From an uncultured Collinsella sp. (GTDB taxonomy: Bacteria; Actinomycetota; Coriobacteriia; Coriobacteriales; Coriobacteriaceae): a stretch of DNA of 64,000 nucleotides. Shown one piece after another: positions 34,659 to 41,835 of this stretch. Position numbers and translations under genes: made by a program. The stretch spans positions 248,001 through 312,000 of the forward strand of contig CAUDNY010000002.1 of assembly GCA_958450865.1 (NCBI GenBank). The letters run 5' to 3'. Position 1 is the first letter of the stretch; each line of letters begins with the position of its first letter. The notes under the pieces are model-generated. The model did no database searches, was not told the DNA's origin, and saw only the letters and a program-made list of their open reading frames with translations.

Positions 34659-35821
34659 CTACAGGGTCTCGATAAAGGCAGCGATGCGAGTCTCGATCTG
34701 GCCCATGTCACCGTTGCTGTAGTCGGTCTCGATCTTCATATACGGAATACCCGCACCCTCGACAGCTTCCTGCATGCGCGCACTCTCCACGTTAAAGGTG
34801 TGGCAGGCCTGTAGCACGCTCTCTACCACGCCATCGACATGATACTTCTCGCACATGGCAAGCGTGTTCCCCATGCGGCTGTCGTTGGGCGTCATGACCG
34901 AGCAGTTGATGTCCAGGTAGCGGTCGGCGATGGCGTGCAGGATATCGGGAGCCTCCGGGTCGATCATCATGGCCGCCGTGCGCTCGCCCGAGCAGTCGTC
35001 CATGCACACGACCACACCGCCGTTGGACTCGATAGTACGGCCGATCTTGTTGATCACACCGCCCACCGGACAGCCGGTGATCAGAATGCGCTTGGCATCC
35101 GCCGCAACCGGGCGCTCGCCCGCGTCGTAGGCCTCGCGCAGCTTGGCAACCTTTTGCTCCAGCTGCTGCGTATAGGCCTCGATATCAAAGCTGAACGTAC
35201 CGGCAAACATAGTGCTCATCAGGTCGACGCCGCTCATGGCCGCCGGCTGATTGGCCTGCAGCGCAAACATCTCGAGCTGGGCCGCACGCAAGCGGTTGCG
35301 ACGACGGACGGCGGCGCGCAGGTCGTCATCAGTAATCGTAATGCCGTAGAAGTTCTCGAGCTCCTCCTTGAGCAGGCGGCACTCCTCGTACCAGCCTTCA
35401 CGCTCGTAGGCGCGATCACGACCCTGCGGCAGGTGCAGAATGTGCGTGCGCTTGAGCTCGTTGAGTAGCTCGTACATCTTCTTCTTGCCGTCGCAGGTGG
35501 TCTCGCCGATGATCATGTCGCTAAAGTACGTAAACGGGCACTTTTGCGAGTAGGCAAAGCGTAGGTCGACTTGATGAGCGGGCAGAGGTTTGCCGGCAGC
35601 ACCTTCTCGGCCTCGGGAATCACCTCATCGGACGTACCGCACAGAGCGACACTCGCAGCCCCCGCGGCATCGATAATCTCGAGCGGCGTGTAGCTGCACA
35701 GAAAACCGACCAGGCGATTACCCGCCTGCTTATAATCCTTGACGCGAATAAACGCCGCCTTGCGCTGCTCGTTGAACTCCTCAAACGTGGACGGCAACGG
35801 CTGCTCAATATTTTCCGACAT
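34659..35821 (-). pseudogene. 2-hydroxyacyl-CoA dehydratase / double-cubane cluster-type protein, frameshifted
   Basis: Two overlapping frames together make one HgdB-like protein of about 387 residues. The first (from ATG 35821, with AGGAGTTAT upstream) contains PANLCPLIKSTYA; the second starts inside it with MIIGETTCDGKKKMYELL. Comparison with the intact paralogue at 35972-37255 (NTCPLIKSFAGF, then VVGENTCDGKKK) shows that one base is missing around 35555-35562. Reading back one base after GCT would give STYAFAYSQKCPFTYFSD, exactly the family pattern. All other expected cysteines are intact and codon use is unchanged, so the lesion is recent, a sequencing error, or a programmed -1 shift. Role if functional: a partner of the ATP-dependent activase, carrying an Fe-S centre. 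Confidence 0.75.
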
Positions 35822-35854
35822 ATAACTCCTAAACCTTTCAACCAACCAAGGAAA

Positions 35855-35956
35855 CGGCTTTCCCAGGTGCCCGAGGTTGCCGTAAAAGAGGAGCGCCGCG
35901 TACTTTGGTACACAAGCGACGGTTTGAACGGCAAGATCGGGTGCCCGGGAAAGCCG
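35855..35956. repeat. Long-stem structured element, family 2 copy 1
   Basis: Arms 35855-35883 and 35928-35956 pair over about 29 positions, several as G-U pairs rather than strict complement. The enclosed 44 bases contain AAAGAGGAG, a GTACTTTGGTAC hairpin and AAGCGACGG. The element at 51295-51392 has the same plan with AAAGAGGAG and GCGACCG on either side of its inner hairpin. It lies between the two dehydratase-like genes. No protein is encoded. G-U rich pairing suggests it works as RNA, with the plus strand given here for motif reading. Confidence 0.7.
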
Positions 35957-35971
35957 CCGGGGCGGATAGTC

Positions 35972-37255
35972 CTAAATGGTCTCCAAGAAAGCTTCGATCC
36001 TGGTTTGTAACTGACCTGCATCCTCGCCAGCGTAGTCGGTCGTGATGTGCATAAACGGAATGCCGACCTCCTCGGCGGCCTTCTCCACGGCAAACGACTC
36101 CATCTCGTAGAGCGTGCAGAACTGCAGGGCCACGTCGACGATGCCGTCTACATGCAGGTCCTTGGCCATCTGAACGATGTCCTTCATACGCTGGTCGTTG
36201 GGCGTAAAGACGGCGCAGTTGATCTTAAAGTAGCGCTCGGCGATGGCGTCGAGCATCTCGTCGACCGTCTCGCCGGACTCGTCGACCAGGTCCTTGTAGT
36301 AGCGCGAGCCCGTGCAGGACTCCTCGCCGACCACAACGCCGCCGGCCTTCTCGATGAGGTTGAACAGTTTCCAGTTGGGCACGGCCATGGGCGTACCGGT
36401 GTACAGGATGCGCTTGGTCCCCTTGGGCGTCACGCCCTCGCCGGCCTCGACACGCTGCTCGCACTCAGCCGCCATATCGTTGATGGCTCCGGTCAGACGC
36501 GGCGTGTCGTCCATAAAGGCGGCCTGAACGGTCAGCAGGCTGTCGAGACCGCTGATGGGCGCCGGGTCGGCAGCGCGCGTGGCTGCGAGGCGCTGCAGGG
36601 CGCGACGCTTCTCATTGACGGCGTGGATGGCGGCCTTCAGACGCTCGGGCGTAATCTTGACGCCACACTCTTCCTCGATCTTGTCGGCGAGCTTCTTGAC
36701 CTCGGCCTTCCAGGTCACGAGCGTCGACTCGTCGTGCACGTTGGGAATATCCATGACGTACATGTTCTTTTGCGTGGCAAAGAACTCGTAGGCCTTCTTC
36801 TTGCCATCGCAGGTGTTCTCGCCCACCACCAAGTCACTCGACTCAATGTAGGGGCAGACCTCGCCCAGCTTAAAGCCGGCAAAGCTCTTGATAAGCGGAC
36901 AGGTGTTGCGCGGCAGGTGCTCCTCGACCTTATCGGTTGCCCAATCGGCACCCGAGCACAGGCCCACGGGAATACCGTCACAGGCAAGTACGATCTCCTC
37001 GGGCACGTACACACAGAACGAACCGACGATCTTGGTGGCCTCGCCGGCCTCCTTCTTGTCGAGCATCTCCTTAATACGGCCGCTGTGGATGTTGGTGGCG
37101 ACAAAATCCAGGTAGGACGTGGACTTGGGGCGATTGTTCTGCGTCAGGAACATATCGCCGTACATCTGGCCCACGGCGCCCAGCAGCATGTCGTGGTCGG
37201 CAAGATTCATGCCGAGGCTCTCCCACATCGGATGGAAATCAAATTCTTCAGCCAT
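35972..37255 (-). CDS. 2-hydroxyacyl-CoA dehydratase / double-cubane cluster-type protein (HgdB family)
   Basis: A 427-residue HgdB-like protein. The cluster-binding cysteines are visible in ACDGIPVGLCSGAD near residue 95, RNTCPLIKSFAG near 118, GEVCPYIE and GENTCDGKKKAYEFF near 145, a pattern shared with double-cubane [8Fe-9S] proteins as well as true dehydratase subunits. The C-terminal part repeats the Rossmann-like fold and ends LQTRIEAFLETI. Double-cubane proteins reduce small unactivated substrates when charged by the ATP-dependent activase; no CoA-ester pathway genes are present, so a reductase role is more likely than a dehydratase. It is the first protein gene of the operon that includes selD. 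The start ATG follows GAGAGGGGAACC. Confidence 0.82.
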   Translation of the reverse strand: MAEEFDFHPMWESLGMNLADHDMLLGAVGQMYGDMFLTQNNRPKSTSYLDFVATNIHSGRIKEMLDKKEAGEATKIVGSFCVYVPEEIVLACDGIPVGLCSGADWATDKVEEHLPRNTCPLIKSFAGFKLGEVCPYIESSDLVVGENTCDGKKKAYEFFATQKNMYVMDIPNVHDESTLVTWKAEVKKLADKIEEECGVKITPERLKAAIHAVNEKRRALQRLAATRAADPAPISGLDSLLTVQAAFMDDTPRLTGAINDMAAECEQRVEAGEGVTPKGTKRILYTGTPMAVPNWKLFNLIEKAGGVVVGEESCTGSRYYKDLVDESGETVDEMLDAIAERYFKINCAVFTPNDQRMKDIVQMAKDLHVDGIVDVALQFCTLYEMESFAVEKAAEEVGIPFMHITTDYAGEDAGQLQTRIEAFLETI

Positions 37256-37385
37256 GACGGTTCCCCTCTCGAACCAAAAATGAATAGCTACGGTATTGCT
37301 GCACGGTGGGTGGCGAAAACCCGACCGCGCCTAAACCCGGAATTTTGGGGAACCTGCTTTGCAGCTGATTATTTAGTTGTGCGTC

Positions 37386-37432
37386 GTCTCTCCCGGAGCC
37401 GTGAACATACCTGCTCATATGCGGCTCCGAGC
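37386..37432 (-). promoter_or_regulatory. Leader hairpin of the dehydratase-like/selD operon
   Basis: CGGAGCCG and CGGCTCCG pair perfectly, enclosing a CATA/TATG inner helix. The 5' arm overlaps the last codons of a 22-residue leader peptide. It resembles an attenuator or riboregulator; I could not match it to a known riboswitch class. Confidence 0.5.
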
Positions 37433-37483
37433 CATATATAGGGCACGCGCGGCAACGCGGCGAATGTATGTCGTCTGCGGCAT
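37415..37483 (-). CDS. 22-residue leader peptide upstream of the dehydratase-like/selD operon
   Basis: An ATG at 37483 follows a near-perfect ribosome-binding site (AAAGGAGGGTGCGCAC) and opens a 22-codon frame ending in TGA at 37417-37415. The peptide is basic, with five arginines and three-fold occurrence of hydroxyl/aromatic residues (TTY, LY), and overlaps a strong hairpin. It lies 160 bases before the first structural gene. The strength of the initiation site without any continuing gene suggests a regulatory upstream frame. The rest of the 37256-37684 gap holds the operon leader and the modC terminator, and no further gene. Confidence 0.55.
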   Translation of the reverse strand: MPQTTYIRRVAARALYMARSRI

Positions 37484-37637
37484 GTGCGCACCCTCCTTTA
37501 CAAGTTAAGGTCAACTATATCAACGGTCATCGTCCAGACGAACACCGTAGACATTCGTACGACAGCGTCGTGTACCGTCGTTTAATAAAGAATTATCTTA
37601 ATTGATAAGAGTTTGTCATCCCTGATTCGGCGCGCGG

Positions 37638-37673
37638 CAAGATAAAGCCGACGAGGCTTATATCCCCGACGGC
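37638..37673 (-). terminator. Terminator of the mod operon
   Basis: GCCGACGAGG (37647-37656) and CCCCGACGGC (37664-37673) pair with one mismatch and one G-U; the minus strand continues TTTATCTT. It follows the modC stop. Confidence 0.65.
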
Positions 37674-37684
37674 ATTACCCGGCG

Positions 37685-38755
37685 CTATCGACAAACCAAA
37701 TGGATCCTGCTGGCATCAAAATGCATGCGCAGCGTCTCGCCTGCTTGCGGCAGCTCATCGACAGGCACACCCACTTTGTTGACCTTCCACTGCAGACGCG
37801 TGGGCGCATCGGCCCGCGGCGCATCCAACAGCACCAGGCGCTCAAAACGCGAATCGCTCACGCGCGCTACGTGCAAATCATAGCTGTTGCGACCCCGCTC
37901 CGCGCGATTGTCAACATGGAAGTAGCTTGCGCGAATGCCCAGGTACGCCACATTATCGGGAACCTCGCGACCCACGTTAAAGGTCATGCCCCAGTCGAGG
38001 GCCTCGACCTCCTGGGGCCCAATCTTGTGCGCGCGGCTTGTATTCTTGCACCCCGTCAGGCGCAGCGCCGCCAGCGTCTGCGGACGACGGACCACGTCCT
38101 CGATGGAGCCGATCTCCTCAACATGCCCGTCGTGCATCACGCAGATGCGCTGGCAGAGGCGGCACGCTTCATCGATGTCGTGGCTCACATAGATCACGGT
38201 GCGGTTGCACACGTCGAACAGGTCGAGCATGTTCTGCTCGAGCGCGCTCTTAAGATAGGAGTCGAGCGCGCTCATGGGCTCGTCGAACATAAAAATGCCC
38301 GGATGCGCCGCCACCATGCGGGCAAGCGCCACGCGTTGCTGCTGACCGCCCGAGAGTCGCACGGGGTAGCGGTCGGCAAAATCGGCCAGACCGAAAATGC
38401 CCAGATAGCGCTCGGCCAGCCTTTTGCGCGCGGCGGCGTCACCCGCGTCCTTTACACCGGCGCATACGTTATCGGCCACCGTCATGTTGGGAAACAGCTG
38501 ATAGTTTTGGAACAACAGGGCGCATTTTCGCTCCTGAGGCGACAGGTTGATGCCCGCCGCCGAGTCAAAAAAGGTCACGCCGTTGACGACGATCTTGCCC
38601 TCGTCAGGCGTCTCCACGCCGGCAATGCAGCGCAAGGTGCAGCTCTTGCCACATCCGGAGGCACCGAGCAGGGCCACGCGCTCCTCGCCGGCTTCGAGTT
38701 GGATGTCGAGAGTGAACCCCGGATAGCGCTTTTTGATATTCAGAACAAGCGACAT
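37685..38755 (-). CDS. modC: Molybdate ABC transporter ATP-binding protein
   Basis: ModC powers molybdate uptake. Of 356 residues, the Walker A is LLGASGCGKS near residue 30, the ABC signature LSGGQQQRVALARM near 132 and Walker B GIFMFDEPMSALDS near 153, with the H-loop VSHDIDEA near 190. The C-terminal 120 residues correspond to a regulatory extension, though a clear MOP/TOBE motif is hard to see. It lies three bases after modB. Role in context: provides Mo for FdhF, the orphan oxidoreductase and the xanthine-dehydrogenase-type enzyme. Confidence 0.92.
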   Translation of the reverse strand: MSLVLNIKKRYPGFTLDIQLEAGEERVALLGASGCGKSCTLRCIAGVETPDEGKIVVNGVTFFDSAAGINLSPQERKCALLFQNYQLFPNMTVADNVCAGVKDAGDAAARKRLAERYLGIFGLADFADRYPVRLSGGQQQRVALARMVAAHPGIFMFDEPMSALDSYLKSALEQNMLDLFDVCNRTVIYVSHDIDEACRLCQRICVMHDGHVEEIGSIEDVVRRPQTLAALRLTGCKNTSRAHKIGPQEVEALDWGMTFNVGREVPDNVAYLGIRASYFHVDNRAERGRNSYDLHVARVSDSRFERLVLLDAPRADAPTRLQWKVNKVGVPVDELPQAGETLRMHFDASRIHLVCR

Positions 38756-38758
38756 GGC

Positions 38759-40201
38759 CTATCGACCTCCCTTCGAGACGGCGTCATCGCGCATGAGCTC
38801 GGCCAGCGCCTCGCGATCGATACGCAGGGCATCGCCGCCGACTGGGTCGAGCGAATCGCCCTGTCCGGCGAGATCTTTGGCCTGCTTGCGCTCCGCGCGG
38901 GAAAGGCCCCGCTCGCGGTACTTTTGCGAGTGTGCCGTGTACATGTTGATAAACAGGATGACCAAGAAGCTAAAGGCGATCACGACGACAACCCAAAAGA
39001 GCGCCACCGACGTGTTGCCGCCCATCCACTCAAAGTAGATGGCGATGGGGATGGTCTGGGTAATGCCGGCGTAGTTGCCCGCAAAGAACAGGGTGCAGCC
39101 AAACTCGCCCATGGCACGCGCGAAGGCGAGCACCGTGCCGGCGGCAATCGAGGGCCAGCCAAGCGGCATCATAAGCTTGGTAAAGATGCGACGCTCGGAC
39201 CAGCCAAGCGTGCGCGCCGCATCGAGCATCTGCGTGTCGAGGCTCTCGAAGGCTCCGAGCGCCGTGCGGTAGACCAGCGGAAACGACACAACGACGGCCG
39301 AAATGACCGCCGCGGGCCAAGTAAAGACGATCGAGATGCCGTGCGCGATGAGCCACTGGCCCACCCCGGTCGAGCGGCCAAACAGCATAAGCAGCAAAAA
39401 GCCGCAGACCGTGGGCGGCAGCACCATAGGAATCGTAAAGACCGAATCGAGCAGGCCCTTGATGCGACTCGAGGTACCCATAGTCTTCCACGCGGCGAAC
39501 AGGCCCAGCGCGAAGGAGATCAGCAGGGCAAGGCCGCCCGTTTTGATGGACACCCAAAACGGGCGATAGTCGATGTCGCCCAAAAAGGAGGCCAGAAAGG
39601 TCAAGGGCCCCTGCTCATCCCGCAACACGACAGACGATGCTTCAACCATTTGAGCGCTATCAAGCCAACGCGCGCCGCCCTTGGCATCACCCGAGGCTGA
39701 TGCAATCACCACATAGCGGTCCCCATCCGCACCGCGCTCGTCAAAGCCATAGGTATACCCGCCAGCATCAAACGTTGTTTCCGCCGTGACATACCAAGGA
39801 AGATCCACGTCCCCTAGCTGCGCACCTCCCATGCAGTTTGCGCTGTCGAGCTTACAGACGAGGGCCTTGAGACCCGATACGCACTCGATATCCTGCGGAT
39901 CCAATCCATACTTCTCGACCGCCTTGGGCGATATCCACACCACAACGCGATCGGCAGCGGGCACCACTACAAGGTCCACGTCCTCGTCAACGGGAAACCG
40001 GTAGCCCTCAGGCTGGCCCTCCATGTCACGAGCGGTCCCCTTGGCCAACCGCTCAAAACCCTCGATCCCATAGGAAAGCCCATGAGCGGTCGCAGCAACC
40101 TGGGCCCCGTCCTCAGCGTTCCCAGCAAACGCAAATCCCGGCACCCAGCAAAGCGCGAAGGTCAAAGCACAGGCGACAAGCATGCGGAATCTATTTAGCA
40201 C
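38759..40201 (-). CDS. modB: Molybdate ABC transporter permease with large N-terminal extracytoplasmic domain
   Basis: The C-terminal 240 residues are a typical ModB permease: about six helices, with the EAA loop in ARTLGWSERRIFTKLMMPLGW. The N-terminus is unusual: a signal-like segment MLVACALTFALCWVPGFAFA is followed by about 180 residues with no membrane segment (DVDLVVVPAADRVVVWISPKAVEKYG and so on) before the first permease helix. Normal ModB proteins are about 225-270 residues. The total is 480 residues. The start was set at GTG 40201 because GGAGC sits six bases upstream and ATG 40183 has none. The added domain, outside the membrane, might bind ModA or substrate; I do not recognise it. 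Codon use is like its neighbours. Confidence 0.85.
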   Translation of the reverse strand: MLNRFRMLVACALTFALCWVPGFAFAGNAEDGAQVAATAHGLSYGIEGFERLAKGTARDMEGQPEGYRFPVDEDVDLVVVPAADRVVVWISPKAVEKYGLDPQDIECVSGLKALVCKLDSANCMGGAQLGDVDLPWYVTAETTFDAGGYTYGFDERGADGDRYVVIASASGDAKGGARWLDSAQMVEASSVVLRDEQGPLTFLASFLGDIDYRPFWVSIKTGGLALLISFALGLFAAWKTMGTSSRIKGLLDSVFTIPMVLPPTVCGFLLLMLFGRSTGVGQWLIAHGISIVFTWPAAVISAVVVSFPLVYRTALGAFESLDTQMLDAARTLGWSERRIFTKLMMPLGWPSIAAGTVLAFARAMGEFGCTLFFAGNYAGITQTIPIAIYFEWMGGNTSVALFWVVVVIAFSFLVILFINMYTAHSQKYRERGLSRAERKQAKDLAGQGDSLDPVGGDALRIDREALAELMRDDAVSKGGR

Positions 40202-40269
40202 GAAAAGCTCCAAGCGAATACAAGGACGGAGTGAAACACAAAACGATGGAATTATCGCGCCAAGCCGCA

Positions 40270-41142
40270 CTACGCGGAAAGCTCAAAGCCGTACTTGGCC
40301 CAAATCTTCTGAGCCTTCTTGTTGGACAGGCAGAAGTCGATGAACGCCTTGGCTTCGTCGGCGTGCTCGGAGCCCTCGGCAACGGCACCCGGGTACACGA
40401 TGGGCTTGTGCGAATCCTCGGGGCACACGAAGGCCTCCTCGATGCCGTCGTAGCGGAAGATATCGGAGCTGTAGACAAAACCGGCTACGCAGTCGCCCGT
40501 AGAGACGTAAGACGCAGCGGTGCCGACCTTATCGGCCAGAGCGACCTTGTCGGCGATCTCGGGGGCATACTCGCCGTCGTCGCCCTCGGTACCGGTATAG
40601 AGCCCCACGGAAGTCAGCGCCTGGTTGGCGTACTTGCCGGCGGGGACGGTCTTGGCGTCGCCAATGGCAATCTTGCCTTCCAGGTTCGCAACGTCGGCAA
40701 TGGCCTCGATCTTGGTGTCGGAGCCCTCGGCGCGAATAATCACGAGGTCGTTGACGAACATGTCCTCGCGCGTATCGGCGTCGACGAGCTCGGCGGCTTC
40801 GGCGTCGTCCATGGTGCCCTTGGAGGCTGTGATGAGCACGTCGGCGGCGGCACCGGCGCGCATCTGCTCGACAAGGTCGCCAGACGCCTTAAACTGCGTG
40901 TCTGCAAACGTGGTGCCGGTCTGCTCTGTGTAGAGCTCCTGAACCTCGGGCAGAGCCTTCTCGAGCGAGTTGGCGGCAAAGACCTGCAGCTCGACAGCCT
41001 TCTTGGAAGATGCCTTAGCAGAACCGACATCGGATCCGGCCGGCTCGGACGTCTTGCCGCCCGAGCAGCCGGCAAGACCAAGGCTGGCAGCGGCGACAGC
41101 AGAAAGCGAGACGAATCCGCGGCGAGAAACCATATCGAACAT
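40270..41142 (-). CDS. modA: Molybdate ABC transporter substrate-binding lipoprotein
   Basis: ModA binds molybdate (or tungstate) outside the cell. The 290-residue precursor starts with a twin-Arg-like SRRGFVSLSAVAAASLGLAGCSGG, a lipobox LAGC giving a lipid-anchored cysteine near residue 26. The mature part has ModA-type features: LQVFAANSLEKALPEVQELY, FKASGDLVEQMRAGAAADVLI and GDCVAGFVYSSDIF. The start ATG 41142 is six bases after AAAGGG. It heads the modABC operon, with palindromes in the promoter region at 41187-41255. Confidence 0.92.
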   Translation of the reverse strand: MFDMVSRRGFVSLSAVAAASLGLAGCSGGKTSEPAGSDVGSAKASSKKAVELQVFAANSLEKALPEVQELYTEQTGTTFADTQFKASGDLVEQMRAGAAADVLITASKGTMDDAEAAELVDADTREDMFVNDLVIIRAEGSDTKIEAIADVANLEGKIAIGDAKTVPAGKYANQALTSVGLYTGTEGDDGEYAPEIADKVALADKVGTAASYVSTGDCVAGFVYSSDIFRYDGIEEAFVCPEDSHKPIVYPGAVAEGSEHADEAKAFIDFCLSNKKAQKIWAKYGFELSA

Positions 41143-41186
41143 ATTCAACCCTTTCGGACCTTGTGCCCGGGTACCCCACCGCGGGC

Positions 41187-41255
41187 TATAATCTGCAATC
41201 AGATTATACTTTCGCGCGAATAATGATAGTGAGAAATTATTCTCGTCAGAGAATA
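41187..41255. promoter_or_regulatory. Palindromes upstream of modA (candidate molybdate-responsive operators)
   Basis: TATAATCTG-CAAT-CAGATTATA (41187-41208) is a perfect 9-bp dyad, TTCGCGCGAA (41211-41220) a 10-base palindrome, and TATTCTC-GTCA-GAGAATA (41238-41255) a perfect 7-bp dyad. They lie in the 200 bases before modA. They do not match the E. coli ModE box as I recall it, and no ModE gene is in the window. Regulator identity is unknown. Confidence 0.55.
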
Positions 41256-41295
41256 TAGTTTCGAGTTAGCGTACACCTCGGTGTCGCTTCGGTGG

Positions 41296-41331
41296 AAAAC
41301 AAAAGCGGAGCAGCCGTTCAGGTCGCCCCGC
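41296..41331 (-). terminator. Probable terminator of the moeA-mogA unit
   Basis: GCGGAGC (41305-41311) pairs with GCCCCGC (41325-41331), one pair being G-U, and the minus strand continues TTTTGTTTT. It follows mogA and lies before the modA promoter. Confidence 0.6.
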
Positions 41332-41345
41332 CGCAGGTAAACCGC

Positions 41346-41825
41346 TTAGTTGGTATGTCCGCCGCCCGCTGTCATCTGAGCCGCATGCTCCAGCTGGTCC
41401 GCTATGGCCTCCCAGCTTTCGCGAGCGGCCTTTGTAGAACCGGGAAAGTTTACGACAAGTGTATGACCTCGTTGCATGCAAATAGCGCGCGAGAGCATGG
41501 CGCGGCGCGTCTTGGTCATCGAGTACGCGCGAATCGCCTCTGCAATACCCGGCACATCGCGGTCGCAGACGGCACGCGTCGCCTCGGGCGTCACATCGCG
41601 CATCGAAAGCCCCGTGCCGCCGCAGGTGAGCACGACATTGGCGTGGCACTCATCGGCGGCTTCCACAATGGCATCACCAATCTCGCTGACGTCGTCGCGC
41701 ACGACCACATGTGATGCGACCGTCCAGCCCTGCGCCGCGATAAGCTCCTTGAGCGTAGCTCCGGCCTCGTCCTGGGCAAGATCACGCGTATCCGAGCACG
41801 TCACAATCGATATCTTCAGCTCCAC
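41346..41825 (-). CDS. mogA: Molybdopterin adenylyltransferase, MogA/MoaB family
   Basis: The protein adenylylates molybdopterin before MoeA inserts molybdenum. The 159 residues show the MogA fold signature VVLTCGGTGLSMRDVTPEAT near residue 68 and the SRAICMQRGHTLVVNFPGS segment near 112. The start is GTG 41825, six bases after AGGAGG. It lies 10 bases after the moeA stop and is part of the same operon. MogA and MoaB paralogues cannot be separated from sequence alone here. Confidence 0.9.
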   Translation of the reverse strand: MELKISIVTCSDTRDLAQDEAGATLKELIAAQGWTVASHVVVRDDVSEIGDAIVEAADECHANVVLTCGGTGLSMRDVTPEATRAVCDRDVPGIAEAIRAYSMTKTRRAMLSRAICMQRGHTLVVNFPGSTKAARESWEAIADQLEHAAQMTAGGGHTN

Positions 41826-41835
41826 AGCATTCCTC

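Noticed and set aside
37256..37440. Glycine-type riboswitch in the dehydratase-like operon leader
   Set aside because: A GGGAGAG stretch is present, but the conserved CCGAAG and second-half motifs are absent.
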